Shown: positions 13,205 through 25,979 of the stretch, piece by piece | Numbering within the stretch: the first letter of the stretch is position 1 | Layout: the number at the start of each line of letters is the position of its first letter | Source: Viscum album | Taxonomy: Eukaryota > Streptophyta > Magnoliopsida > Santalales > Viscaceae | DNA length: 64,000 nt | Direction: 5' to 3' | Assembly: GCA_963277665.1 (NCBI GenBank) | Contig: OY728136.1 | Coordinates: forward strand, 810,489,123-810,553,122 | The notes under the pieces: model-generated | Databases searched by the model: none | What the model was told of the DNA's origin: nothing | Seen by the model: only the letters and a program-made list of their open reading frames with translations | Program-made: the position numbers and the translations under genes

Positions 13205-15030
13205 TCCTAGACGTCACATCCCATAGGTATTGATACACTATCAAGAGGCCTAATACACAAGACTCATTTCCTCTCAAGATACATGATTATTTACTCTATC
13301 ATACAGATGGAATGTGCCAATTCCAACTAGGAGTAAACTCACAATCCTCCTCTCAATATAACAAAGGACACATCCCATGTATTTTATCCCATTTATGGAT
13401 CCAAATAAAGGATCACTATGTAACAAGAATCATAAGCCATGAGTTTGGGTCAAGTTATACTTAAAAGTACACAATGACTAATTCCCACCTTACCCAATGA
13501 TGCCAAACAGAAAGACCCCCCACAGGGGACTAAGAAGGCCACATAACACATTTAGAACATTAATAAATTATCAAAAACCAAAAGTTAATGCCACACCCAT
13601 TCCTAGATCAATATACATGTCTTATACCCATTCCAAGTTATTGCAATGTTCCTATGGACCCATGACAAAAGGAAACCTAGCCAACATCACAATCCAATTC
13701 AACTAACTCATCACATAAGAAAAGGTTTCTCCTATGGATCCAATATTTTCATGTATCATCATGAAATCATTAAAAAACATTTCAAGAAACCCTAAATGAT
13801 GAGAACATAAAAAAGTATACATGTTTTAGAAAATAGTCTATATACCTATTAGGGTCAAATGAACCAATAAATCTCTCAAATAAACAACTTACAATTTTTA
13901 TATAAAAATAAATTTAAAACCCTCTCTATGAATATTTTGAAAAGGTATTACATGTTGCATTTACTCATATGATCCCCTAAAACGAAAAACCATGAAAACC
14001 GTGTAAAATAATCCTTCCATTGTTTTGAATGACCGTTTGAAAATCATTTATTTAAATCATTATTTTCCTTTGAAATTTTATTTTTATGTAATACCTATTT
14101 TTAAATCAGTTTTACAAAGGAATATGTTTTTAACTTATGAAATCCAAATTTCACCACAAAAAAAACCATAAATGGGACATAAAAACATTTTCAAATAAGG
14201 CACCACCAATAAGTTGTTTTTTAAATATTATGGACCTTATTGACTATTAGGTAGATTTGAGACCATCCCATTTTAGAGGGTGAGATCATAATAAGTATTT
14301 CCCACATTCAAAAAACAATGAAAATGATCACACAAGAATATAATATCACCAATGAGCAATAGAATCATTAAGGTAATGGATAGTGATAATTTTATTTTAT
14401 ATTTTGTTTTTATTATTTATTAATTTATATTTTAAGATTTTTTCAAGTCGTTAATATTTTTAATGTAATAACTAATTTATAGTATATATTTATTTTTTTA
14501 TATTTTTTAATTAATTTTCAGTAATTTTAAAATTAAATTTAATAAATTTAATATTAAAATTATACTTAGTAGTTGTTACATTAAATATGGAATTTATAAA
14601 TGTTATAATTTTACATTAATATTTTATCATTCATTTTGTTCTATTTGTTTTTAATTTCATTAATCTGATATATTTTATATAAATATATTTTAATGTTATA
14701 TAATTATTTTTTATTATTATTTGGTCTCCTATTATCTTAATTTATCTACATTTATAAGGATTTATTTATTTCAGTTTTAATCCATTTTACCAACATTAAT
14801 TTTAGTCTAATAATTTTCAGCCATAGTGGGAATAGAATGAGGGGGGTGTGGGTGTGAGTTACCTTTTAAAAATTTAAAGCGATAAAATAAAATGACATGT
14901 GTGAAGAGAAATGATTTTGAAAAGAGAAAGTAATTAATTGATGAAATAAATTAAGTGATAATTTATAAATTCAATTCATATTAAATAGTTAATATCAAAT
15001 TAGATTATGCACAGAATAAATCATATCATA
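13205..15030. other. No gene seen; AT-rich unassigned sequence
   Basis: 13205-13800 has moderate GC and resembles 11700-12200 in style, as if both were parts of one older repeat opened by TE-B. No open frame matches a family I know; the 69-codon frame at 13497-13706 shows no motif. 14390-14820 is extremely AT-rich with long T and A runs. A short G-rich patch lies at about 14839-14853. Confidence 0.4.
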
Positions 15031-15154
15031 TTTATACTTTTAAAATCGTCGATATTGAATGATGAAATGTGGAAAAGAAAGGAGAACACAAACACAACAG
15101 ATAAGTAATTTGATAATAGAATACCGGTTGACCATATGTATCCACCCATAAATT

Positions 15155-15380
15155 AGTGAGATATTTCTTAAAAATACCATCCCTTAGTTTTAATGGAAAT
15201 CCAAGAACCAACATCCCATGGTTTTATCAGAGTCCCAAGAGACAAACTTTTTTTGGTTTTAACAGATACCCAAGAACCAACATCCCTTTCTTTTTTAATA
15301 GTTGTGACAAGAAACCACTTCCACCACTTTGTCTGTTGTTACAAAATGTCCCTCAATTATGTTTGTGGGAACCCTAATAA
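15155..15380. repeat. Imperfect direct repeat around an AGAACCAACATCCC core
   Basis: The 14-base core occurs twice, at about 15202 and 15271, within longer similar surroundings (YCCAAGAACCAACATCCC, preceded by TTTTAAYRGAWAY). The spacing is about 68-69 bases. A third, more diverged unit may begin near 15226 with CCAAGAGACAAAC. Two overlapping open frames of 65 and 73 codons cross it in different frames, but I recognise no protein motif in them. Confidence 0.4.
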
Positions 15381-18290
15381 GATGATATGAGAATAGAGTT
15401 ATTTTATAAATGAAAATACTTTACAAATTCGGTCTTCTATCTCTTTATAATAATGAATACAAAATAAGAAAGAGAGAGATAGAGACAAAGGAGATAAATT
15501 TTTGATTGAAAGAATATGGTTAGATCTTTAACAGGGGGTATTGGATAAATCTAGAGAATTGATGTTGATTAAATAATGTAGTTGTTTCACAAGTTTATTA
15601 TTAAGATAAAATCACCCTTGATCCTCTATTTATAAACTCAAAGGCATCAAAGACTATTTTTGAATTCTATATGTCAAACCAAATCATTAAAGAGTATAGA
15701 GTGACCTATTTTAACCATTCTAAATTCATCCATATATCTTTTAAATCATTACTTACTTTGTAACAACTACATATGGGAAAATATAGTCGGTCAACTAGTG
15801 CACCTCCACTGGCTGTCCAGTGGACTCCTTTCGGCTGAGAGGGTTTTTTTCCATATAAAGAGTTATCTATTAGAACATGATCATTTAGTACATGAATCCT
15901 GCTATTACCTCCTTCAAGTAGCGGAAAAAATACATCCTTCAATTTACTTTGATGTTTATTTTATTCCCCATCCATAATCTTGGAATATGAGATAATAAAT
16001 GTCCAAGCCCTAAAAAAGTTCAATATAACCTCTTTTAATTGACGTTAAAAACTATATTTGAATGTTTAATTAAAATAATTAAAGTAAAAATTAAGAGTTT
16101 GAAAATCACTCAAATTAAAACTTTATAAATACATGACTGTGTTTTTTATCATGAAAGAACCATTATAGAGGTAGTTAAAGGTACAAAAATCTACCCCTTT
16201 TCGATGATCACAAACACTTAATATAAACAGGTAAATAAAGCACAAATCAAGAGATTAAATATATATCAATGAAAATAAATAAATGATAATTTAACATAAT
16301 CATCATTCTTAAGAGAATAACCATAAATATATCTTATATTCTCAAGATTTAATAATAAATTTTCCCAAAAATAGAGAACCATCTCCCCATTGAAATAAAA
16401 CATTAAAAAAATGAAATAAATAATACCAAAATATTTTACTATATAAAATTTATCCCCCATAGTGATAATAAAAAAAATAAGGAAGTTAAATAATAAAAAA
16501 TGATTTTATAACAAATAATCAGAATCTTCCATTATATATACATTTAAAATATGATTTTAACATAATGAATTTTGAGAAAAAAATGATTAGAAAATGATAA
16601 AAAAATTGAGAACATGATTTTATTAGAAAGAAAAAGAGAAAAAAACATTAAATCATATATATATATATATATAATCATATAACATTGGGGTTCACATCAT
16701 AAAAAAAAATTAATGGAGTTAAATTCAAAAAAACATAGTATAAAAAACATATGAAAATAAATTTTAAAAAGATAAGAAAAATAAATTTTTAAAAGAAGAA
16801 GGAAAAATATCGATTCTAAAAAAATTAAGAGAAAAAAAGAAAAATATTAAAAATAGGGCATATCCACTTTTTAAAAAATTTATTTACGAGAGAGATAGAG
16901 AGGATAAATATATAAAAAAAATTTAAGTGGAGAAAAAGGTATATAAAAAAACTTTTTTCCCACATATATCCATCCAAACTTCTCTAGAAAGGAAAGAGAA
17001 TGGATACCCCACAATTAGAGCATTAAAAAATGATCTCAAGTTGTTAAAGTTATATAAAAAAACGTCAACGGTTAATTATACCACATTAGTGAGAAACTGT
17101 CAAATAATATTTTAATGAAGATCGGTGGCGTAACCCTAAAAAATGCTTCAAAACATGTTCTTTTTTTGACCCTTTAGGGCCTGACAATTTGAGCTAATAA
17201 ACATTGATATGGAGAGTTTTTTTTTGGGTATAATTATATTATATAATAAGTATTTAAAAACCTAATTTTTTTAGAACAATTTATTTTATAAAATCGAGAA
17301 GAAGTTTTACTTATTTTTGTTCCACCGTATCTAGTGTGTTTTAAACAATATTCATTCGACAATAATTACAAAAAATATTTTTAAAACCACCCTTGAAATA
17401 AGTTTTATATTTTAAATACCATGAATTGTTTAAAATAAACCATGATTATTTCATTTAATGCATTGGTAAACAAAGACTATATTATTATTTTATTCACCTT
17501 GGTTGAATTTCTAATGAGATCTTTTGATATTATTGATTTTAGATTTGAAAACTTGAACGTCCAGTTTATTTTTTTAAATTTTGGAAACAAATCAAATTTT
17601 TTAATTGAATGTATATTCTCGTCATTAACAAGTTAATTTTTCTCATTAAGAACTTATTTATATTTCTTTAAAAGATTATGAAATTTTTATATAGGTTATA
17701 GAGAAACATTTTTAATTTCATTTAATGAAAAATATAACCAAGACCAAGAGAAAGAATGAGTGGAAGAATAAGAATGAGAAGGATAGTGATAACTAACATC
17801 TTCATCTACATCAACATGAACCATGATGAATTTTAGAGTTTATTATCTAAATTATTATATTGAAATATAACCATCCCTATCAATCCATATTTAAAATTTT
17901 ATAGCTTTATTACATTATTATTATTATTTTTCATTTAATAGAACATCTGGATATATGTGGCCTTTATTTTTGAAATTCAAAACAAGCCACTTCTAGAACA
18001 TCAATTTGATATTGTTTTTTGGATTATAAGAAGGATTTTTTCTTTTATTTCTTCATTTTTTTCAATATGTTGAAGATTTTCATCATGAGTTAAATTTTAG
18101 ATTGATTATTGGAGTCACTTTCACGAGAATCATCTTCTTATATTGCTTTAAATTCAATTGTACTTTTTAATTCCATGGCTCCCTTTGCTTCTTTATCTAA
18201 TTTTCTTATCATCATTATTTTTATATATCATAATGGATTTGATGAGTTAATTTTAATTTTATCAAATTTTATGAATTATTAGACATGGAA
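15380..18290. other. No gene seen; unassigned AT-rich sequence, possible eroded LTR at the left
   Basis: 15380-16020 carries the orphan minus-strand TATA box and a short GC-richer patch at 15780-15845 with the words CACTGGCTGTCCAGTGG. Similar CCAGTGG/CCACTGG words occur inside the TE-E LTR at about 40280-40310. A 78-codon minus-strand open frame at 15706-15942 spans this patch but shows no motif I know. 16020-18290 is very AT-rich, with an (AT)9 run at 16655-16672 and long A runs. A 62-codon and a 64-codon open frame at 16927-17115 and 17442-17636 show nothing recognisable. Confidence 0.35.
15626..15634 (-). promoter_or_regulatory. Orphan TATA box TATAAATAG on the minus strand
   Basis: On the minus strand the sequence reads TATAAATAGAGG, a strong plant RNA polymerase II core-promoter match, in a setting typical of a copia LTR or a gene start. 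No second LTR copy, primer site or coding region was found to go with it. It could belong to a solo or eroded LTR covering roughly 15380-16020. Confidence 0.4.
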
Positions 18291-21200
18291 TATACATAAA
18301 ATTGAATATGAGACCACTAAGTCATGTGTGAATACATTATAATAACCACCAATGTGATTGGTGTTCCTTACGTAAGAGTATACAGATCTACAATATAATA
18401 ATAAAATATCAATATACATGAAAAATTAAGTCATACAAATAAATTCTGAATCAATAAAATCAGATTCAATAATTAAATGAACAAAGATCACTAATTTAAA
18501 ATGTTGGTTCTAGATGAAACAAACAAAAATAAATTCAATAAACCAAAATATGTTATAATAGTTTGAGAAAGAATTGAACCAAAAAACTGATTTTTTTTTT
18601 ATTTTAGATATGATTATGGAGATGTAATAAATAATATATCAGTTAATTAATATTTGTGTGGAAGCTTTCTATCACTGATTAAACCCAAGTGAGTGAACAC
18701 GATAAATCCCATGGATGAATGAAGATTAAATCCAATCAATGTGAGAGTTTTGATGAAGTGAAAATTGATTTACTATATGATATGAATATTAATCTAGATC
18801 AAGTTGAGAAAATTTGTATATGATTAAATATTATAGTGATCGATTCTATTGTAAAATAATCAAATTTTGTTGAATCTAAAATAGAATCTTAAATACAAAT
18901 CTAAAAAGGGGATTTTGAGTGAACTGAGTGGGGGATACTATGTAATGATTTGGAATTTATTTGAACATGTAATTCTTTATAAATAGATACTAAATGAAAG
19001 CTAGTAAGAAGATTCACCTACCAATTGTTGGTGGATGGGTGATTGAATGGTAGATGAGAATATTTGAGAACCCTAGGAAAAAAGAAATGATGAGAGACTA
19101 ACCTAAGCTATGGATGTTAAAACCTGAGGCAAGACAGAGCTAGTAGTTAATCTAATAAAAGAAGGATTGTAAGTGGTTTAGTTTAACTAACATGTTAAAT
19201 TTGGATTCAATTTATTTAATAACTAATTTCCCAATTAATATTGTTGTTGATTAACTTTTATTTGAGTCATTAATTAGCTGTTATCCTATAACTTCCATTC
19301 CTAACCGATTGTGTGTTGTTTTATTCGTTTTTTGTTTCATTAATAGGTTGTCTTATGATCCCTATAGAACCATTTATGGCTTCTAAATGTGCTTCTTAGT
19401 CCACACATGATGTTACTACCTACACATCCATTATTTCTTGACAATATCCTCATTTTTTGATATGAGGTTTAATTGGGTATCTCCCAAAGGTTATTGATCT
19501 TGGAATTTTATTCTCATGTTTTTTAGATTTTTTTAGATTCTGATAAGGATATTAAACTATTTTTTATCTTTTTTTTCTCACTACCATCCACTATTTTTTT
19601 CACTAGCCTTGTTATAATTTTAAAATTATATTATTAAAATTATATTTAGATGATTTTTTATTATTTTTATTTTATTATTAAACTGGAATTAAAAAAATTT
19701 GATTTAATTTTTTTTAGGTTTTTACAAACCAAAATTCATAACCATGGGATCTTGGCTATTGTGTATAGACTGACACACTAGAATAACTTGAAATAATTGG
19801 TGTTGTTGTGGAAAATACATGATTTAATGATATCAGTTTTTAAATTATGAAAATATAGAATAAAATAATAAGAATAAATTGAACATAGTGGCAATTATTT
19901 ACATGGTTTTTGAATAATCCCAATATCCACATAGAGGTAGAATCACTTCACCATGAAATATGGGAGCACAATTACCCGAAGAACTCAAATTATATTACAC
20001 CATATGGAAAACCCTATCTTGAATTAAATAATAAAGAAGATAAAGAATTGTGCCACCAACCACACAGTATGTCCAATCTGCTATAGTGAATGGTGGCTTA
20101 AAGTTTATAATACTATAGCACTATAGACACCCAAATCTATGTTGCTATAGTAGTCGATAGAAAGAAGTCTGTAGAGCTACAATACCACTACATCTAAATT
20201 ATGAGTTACTATAGTAACCATGCCAAATTATTCACTACTATAATGAAGAGTTTGTGTCACATGTCCAAATCTACTACAACCAGTTAGAGTTACTAAAGTA
20301 CCCAAAAATTTTGGTAGATGTCGTTTGTTTTTTAGACCCAAGGATAAGGGTCACATTGCCCATGCAACCCCTAATGAGCTCACCATTGAGATTGACCCGT
20401 GAGAGTTTTGGTCTGGTGTGTAGTATGGGCCATTATAATTTATCCCAACATCATCCAAATAGACTGCGATACACCAATCCAAGAGGTATCAGATTCAAAT
20501 TGAGAATATTTTTTTTTCATAAAAATTTATAATCAAATATTCCTTACTTCAAATGATTTTTTGTTGTCTTTTACTTTTTTTCATACATTGATGTATTGTT
20601 TATCAAGGTCATTTACACTATTTTTTCTATAATATTCATCTACTATGATTTTTTTTCTTGATATTTACCCATGTTATCAGATGGTTTTATCCCATAGTGA
20701 CCTTTTTATATACATATTGGTTGTGCCTCTAGTTACAGGGTAAGAAGAGGTTGGTGTGAGGTTAGCCTGGGTGTGAGGCTTGGTTAGCAGCCATATTTGA
20801 AGATGAGTCTATCTAGATATCTTTTTTCAGCTGTTTTTTATCTAGTGTGTTATAGGGGGAAGAGTTGTGGGTTAAAATCTTCTTTTTGTTTCTTTTTGTC
20901 TTAGGAGGATTGGTATTATTGAGATAGATATATATGTGTGAGAATCGTGATTTCTTTGAAAGTAGATAGAGAAACATATTAATGATTATATGATTGGTTT
21001 GACACCATGCCTGATGATGATTATAATTGGATCTCTCTAATTATATTTAATGGGTACATTGGAATCAAGAACTATATGTTTTTGGTTATCTTTATTTAAG
21101 GGTTTTTTCTTAAGTCATTAGAGAGATACCCCAATTTTCTTTTTCTCTCTCATTATTATGAGATGAGCAATATTATTGGGGATGTATGGGATTATAATGG

Positions 21201-22310
21201 TACTATTTAGGATGTGGTTCCCCCTATTTCCTGGTTTTAAACAATATATTACCTTTAGGTGGAGATATTTATAGATCTATTCTAGATTCATATGGACTTA
21301 GTAGATTTCTTTCATCAAGCCATGTAGATTATATTGTGTTTGGTTGTTTGTATTTTTTTAATTATAGTTTTTTCCACTACTATTTTAATATGAAATATTT
21401 CAATTTGAGTTTATGTCCAGACATTTTTATTTCAAATTTTAATGGTTTTTTTAGGATTGGAACTGATCATTTTTTTTGGTATTCAATAGGCACTTGAGCT
21501 ATTTTCAGAACCTCTGGTTGGCATGTGATCATAATGGAGTTAAGGTATATTGATATGAAGACTAAATAATTTTAAGGTGAGTTTGTTTTATGACTTTATA
21601 TATAGATTTATTTATATGAATGTGTAGTGGTATCTTATATGTCATTGATATAGAGAGGTGTGTCACTTGGAAACACATAGAGGGTAGTGTGATTGTTGTA
21701 CGCTTATTTTTTCATATGATTTCATGATTAACTGAATCAATGGGATAAGTTAGGTGGTACAGAATAATCCTATGGTTAGGTATTTGTTTTATAAGTTGAA
21801 GATAATGTAATTGATTCAGATATAATTTTGGGTCATTAAATTTAATTTCCAATGTATATAATTATAAATTCTAGTCTCACTTTTACTTATTTATTAAATT
21901 TCCTGTTAATATTTTTATTTATTGACTTTGATTGGAGCCATAGATTAGACCAAATCCTATAGTTTCACTTGTTGTACAATTGTGTAGTATTGCATACCCT
22001 GTTATTTTGTTTCACTAGATTCCTAATTATCCCTCCATTTCCATCCATGCTATCTACCTATGCTTTATGGTCGACATATGATGTAACTTCATATGCATCC
22101 TTTATTTATTATCAACCACATCGTTTTTTTCAGTGAATTTTTCTTTATCCTCTCCGAGAGGTGGGAAATAACCTATCTCATATGATTTGGGGTGAGTGGA
22201 CCCCATTTCTTCAAATATATGTTTTATAAAAGTGGTAACTGATTGAAGAGGGAATTCAGTGGTAGGTTTCTTGTTTTTCAGAGGTGGAGCAGTGAATCTA
22301 GATGGTATCT
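18290..22310. other. No gene seen; unassigned sequence with a pair of weakly similar blocks
   Basis: Blocks at about 19280-19460 and 21970-22130 share words in the same order: a TTGTGTRKTRTT-like start, then TTTGTTTCAYTA, then CACATGATGTTACT versus CGACATATGATGTAACTTC, then TACACATCC versus TATGCATCC. They could be the ends of an old LTR pair or two copies of a repeat. 20050-20260 is rich in CTATAGTAG/CTACTATAG-type words. A 92-codon frame at 20254-20532 shows no motif. No gag, pol or host exon was recognised on either strand. Confidence 0.3.
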
Positions 22311-23006
22311 TATTAGATGTGCACTAAAATGATCATGCATGAGTGCATGTATATTTTCATATGATTCATGAAGTATATATATATGATATATGAAATATGA
22401 TATTACATATATATCATACATTTTAAAATGAATATAATGCATGAATAATATATATATAATATAATATTTATTCCTTCTGAAAGGTTTATTCATTAGCTAC
22501 AATAAATTATGAATGGATTGAAGGGTTTTCATTAAATTTATTCAAAATTATTAATTAAATATTCCCTAACTATTAGAAACAAAAAATATGTGTTATGAAT
22601 AGAATATTCCCCAAACATTGACTATATAAGAGTATAAGATCCTCTACTTTTGGATGTGTGTGGTGTGTAATGTTTATGATCCTATGCTAACTTCTCTTTG
22701 TACTAAAACATTGTTTATCTCATTTGATAAGGTTATATCACCCCTTCAATTTTAGTGTATCCTAAATAAATGATTTCAGATCAATTGGTTGTAATCCCTT
22801 TAAGGAAAGTTTCTTCTAGTCATTTCTCCTCATGATATTCCCCAAAAATGCTCTTTGGAAGTAAGATCAAAGCTGCTTCAATTTGTGAAATCCATGTACA
22901 CTATTTTTAGGATTATTTACATGTTGATTTTTTGAATATCAATCTTCTATATTTTTGGGTTATATTCCATTGAAATCGATTATTATATGATCATAATAAC
23001 CCATCA
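22311..23006 (+). repeat. TE-C 5' LTR
   Basis: It aligns along its length to 39256-39966. Shared blocks include the start (TATTAGATGTGCACTAAAATG versus TGTTGGATATGCACTGAAATG), a (TA)-rich middle, TATATAAG with GGATGTGTGTGGTGTG downstream, CACCCCTTCAATTTT, and the end (AACCCATCA versus AACCCACCA). The expected first bases TG have become TA. It is 696 bp, against 711 bp for the partner. Confidence 0.75.
22623..22630 (+). promoter_or_regulatory. TATA box of the TE-C 5' LTR
   Basis: TATATAAG lies in the middle of the LTR at the same place as in the other LTR (39585-39592), in the shared context GRCTATATAAGAG. It is followed about 30 bases later by the conserved GGATGTGTGTGGTGTG block, where transcription of the element would be expected to start. 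Confidence 0.6.
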
Positions 23007-23007
23007 G

Positions 23008-23019
23008 CGGTATTAGAGG
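23008..23019 (+). other. Primer-binding site of TE-C
   Basis: CGGTATTAGAGG follows the LTR end after one base and matches the plant initiator-tRNA-Met complement TGGTATCAGAGC at all but three positions. It fixes the plus orientation of TE-C and marks the left LTR as the 5' one. Confidence 0.65.
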
Positions 23020-23099
23020 GAGATTATTTTATAATTAAATGTTTTTTAATCATTGGGTTTCAAAGGAAAGTGATGTATAATGTTTTCATGAAAATGTAT

Positions 23100-23700
23100 A
23101 TAGGTTTTAGACCCCTACATGAGCTGTATAGGGGTATTTATTATTTACCCTTATACAGGTAAGATGTGTCAAGGTTAAACCATTACACATGTTGTTGTGC
23201 AAAGGTAGATATTCCATTACACTTAACAAATACCCTTATACAGAAGGTATGAATAAGGGTATCCTCACTGTTACCTTTATGCAGATGGGTTTCATAAAGG
23301 CTATATCCTTATGCCAAGGGGTTTACTTAAGGGTCGTTTTCACTTTACCCTTACGTGTAAAGGTATTAGAGCTATTTTGTAAAGGTCACTAATTTTTACC
23401 TAACGTAGTGTATGAAACATTGAAAATACAATTACATAATGGAGTTACATAAAGGTAATTCCTTTATCTGAGGGAGCTACATAAAGGTAATGCCTTTATC
23501 TAAGAGAGATAAATAAAGGTAATATGTGTATTAACTTTATGTAACCATTTTCAAATCAATATCTATAAAGGTAACCTTTATATTTCCTTTACATAAAATT
23601 ATAAAAACATCAATTATTCTTACATATAGACTCCATGTAAGGGTAATAAAGGGATACCCTTAAGTAGAATAAGGATTATGTGTAAGGGTAATCAGGAAAT
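23100..23700. repeat. Block of repeated TTACCYTTA / AAAGGTAA words with a hairpin
   Basis: Within the leader of TE-C, short words such as TACCCTTA, AAGGGTA and AAAGGTAA recur many times in both orientations. A near-perfect hairpin has 13-base arms at 23124-23136 and 23146-23158 (12 of 13 paired) around a 9-base loop. At about 23395-23411 TTTTTACCTAACGTAGTG ends in the complement of CACTA. This style resembles the subterminal repeats of a non-autonomous CACTA or other DNA transposon inserted into TE-C. I could not define both ends. The 67-codon open frame at 23189-23392 is a by-product of the repeats. Confidence 0.4.
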
Positions 23701-24573
23701 TATTAAACTTGTTTTATGATATGTTAAATGTTTTTAATGGTTTATAAATTGTATATAAATCATGTTAAATAGTATTTATAGAATATTATATTTATAAGGA
23801 ATTTATAAATTAAATAATTAATTATAAATTTCTTATAAATAATTAAATAAATTTTTATAAATAATGTTTTCCATATATTAATGTTTAATATTTTAAAACA
23901 ACTTTTTATAAATTAAATTACATTCCTCTCGATCTATAAATAAAATGTTTTTTTAGAAAATTTAATAGGTTATTTAAAATGTTTTTATAAATTAAAATAT
24001 AAATGATATTTATATTATATAAAATGTTTATATAATAGATATTGATTTATAAAATGTTTATAATTCATGAAATATAATATAAATTCAACTCAATATAAAA
24101 TTATAAGGGGTTTAATTCAAATAAATGTAAAATTTATATATTCTTGCTAATTTTTAAAATGTTTATAATTAGTTTTTATTTACGAATAGTTTAAAAATGC
24201 ATCATATTTGTGGAAATAAATAAATTTTTTATTTATTTGTTATATTTCATTGAGATTAATGTTTTTCAAACTATTTATAAAATATGAATATTATGTATGA
24301 TCATTTACCTGATAAATATATTCCAGGATTGAGCTCTACATGTCATGATACGTTTGATATGATAAAATTTATTTTTCATCTACCTCGACCTTAGTTTTTA
24401 TTTTTATTTTATATCTTTAGAATAGTTTTTGGGAATAGTTTAGATATATTAGGTGTTATAGTTTTAATTAATTGAATCCTCTATGGAGTAATATATCCCC
24501 AAATAGAGGAATATGGGGTTGGACCACCTATTCTTGGAGTCTTTCCTTGGATAGAAAAGTTAAAGGAGATAGT
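23701..24573. other. TE-C leader sequence left of the TE-D insertion; no gene seen
   Basis: Very AT-rich sequence made largely of TTTATAAAT-type words up to about 24300, then more balanced sequence to the TE-D boundary. No gag motif is present. The TE-C gag is found only on the far side of TE-D, so this is interpreted as untranslated leader plus possible secondary insertions. Confidence 0.4.
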
Positions 24574-25979
24574 TGTAATGTCTTGGAAATTATGTATAAT
24601 TTTTATTAATTATATGGAATTATTTTAAGACCGTGAAATCTGACGGCATGCGATTCCGAGGCCCGGAGTGCCTGAAATGATCCCTCTAAGTTTTGTTAAT
24701 CTTTAATTAGCGCGCGTAAGCAGTTTTTCTAAAAAAGTGGAATAAATCTTAAACGGTTACTCAGATAAAAAATATGAGGGCACCATTTCACATAGGATAA
24801 CTATTTTACCCTAGGTGTGACTTAAGTTTAATCAGCATGGGCCTCCTATGAGAAAACCCCAAAATGGAATAACCATAAATAAAATTATTTAATAAAATTA
24901 TTTAATAAAATTATTTTATTTTTCAAAAGCTTATAACTCACAAACAGTAACTCGGATTAAAAATATGAGACCACCGCTAAACTTTTAAAAGAATTCTTTC
25001 TTTAGGAAGATACTAACATTGGCCGATACAATACCCCAATGAAAGTTAGTTTTTAGCCGTAAATAAAATAAGTAAGTGGCAATAATTTTATTGTAAAATC
25101 CATAACTTTTCAACTATAACTCGGATTAGAAATCCAAGAGTACAGTTGGGTTCGTTGGAGTGTTTTCCACTTGGGCAGAGCCTAACCTCGACCGACGCTG
25201 GTCGAGGGTGACTGTTAATAATTATCCGAACATTTTTTAGGTACGTTCAGTAAACGCGCAAGCGACATTTTGTAACTTTTGACCCAGTGCTCAGAATTGA
25301 AATTCAAGGACACCGTTGAACTCACAACACTGATTTTCTCTTAAATAGACCTTCACCTCAACCACAGCAGGTTAATGGTGGAAGTTAGTTTTCCATATTT
25401 TTGTGGGAGAGTAAAAAGAATAAAAATAAAATAAAACAACAACTTTTATTTTATTTTTCTTTTTGAAACCTCCTTTATGAATTGTGAAGGTGGGAACCAC
25501 ATGAGGGTGGTCGGGAAATTATGGTTTGGAATTAAATGCCTGGTTACAAAAATTAAGTAACCACAACTCTATTTAATTAATAGGGTTCATTAAATTTAAA
25601 TTAATGAAACAAATTGTTGATTAAGAGTTATTTAATTAACAATTCTTGAGAGAATTAAGGGTTGTTTTCTCCATTGGTGAATGGGAGAGGAGGCCTTTAA
25701 AGAAATATCCTCTGACAAAGAAGATCCTCCAATGGAGAACCACCCCCAACGAAGAACAAGGATGACACTCGATCCCGGATCAGAAGCATCTTGCGGAAGG
25801 AACGAACACCGACGTCAACATCATCGTCTTCCTCCTCACCACACCTCCAATGGACGACCGAGATAGGGGTGTGTTTATGATTATTATTCGTTAATTTTAT
25901 TTACGATGAATCTTTCCCTCTAGCCACGTGCTACCGGTCTAACATGAAGGGTATGGGCCAAATGAACACAACTCGATAC

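Noticed and set aside
12963..13226. An 87-codon frame with MGIGP repeats
   Set aside because: It reads through the subterminal repeats of the CACTA-type element; no transposase motif.
16189..16200. A minus-strand AAAAGGGGTAGA run considered as a polypurine tract
   Set aside because: The following sequence does not start an LTR-like TG...CA repeat found elsewhere, and no pol remnant lies upstream on that strand.
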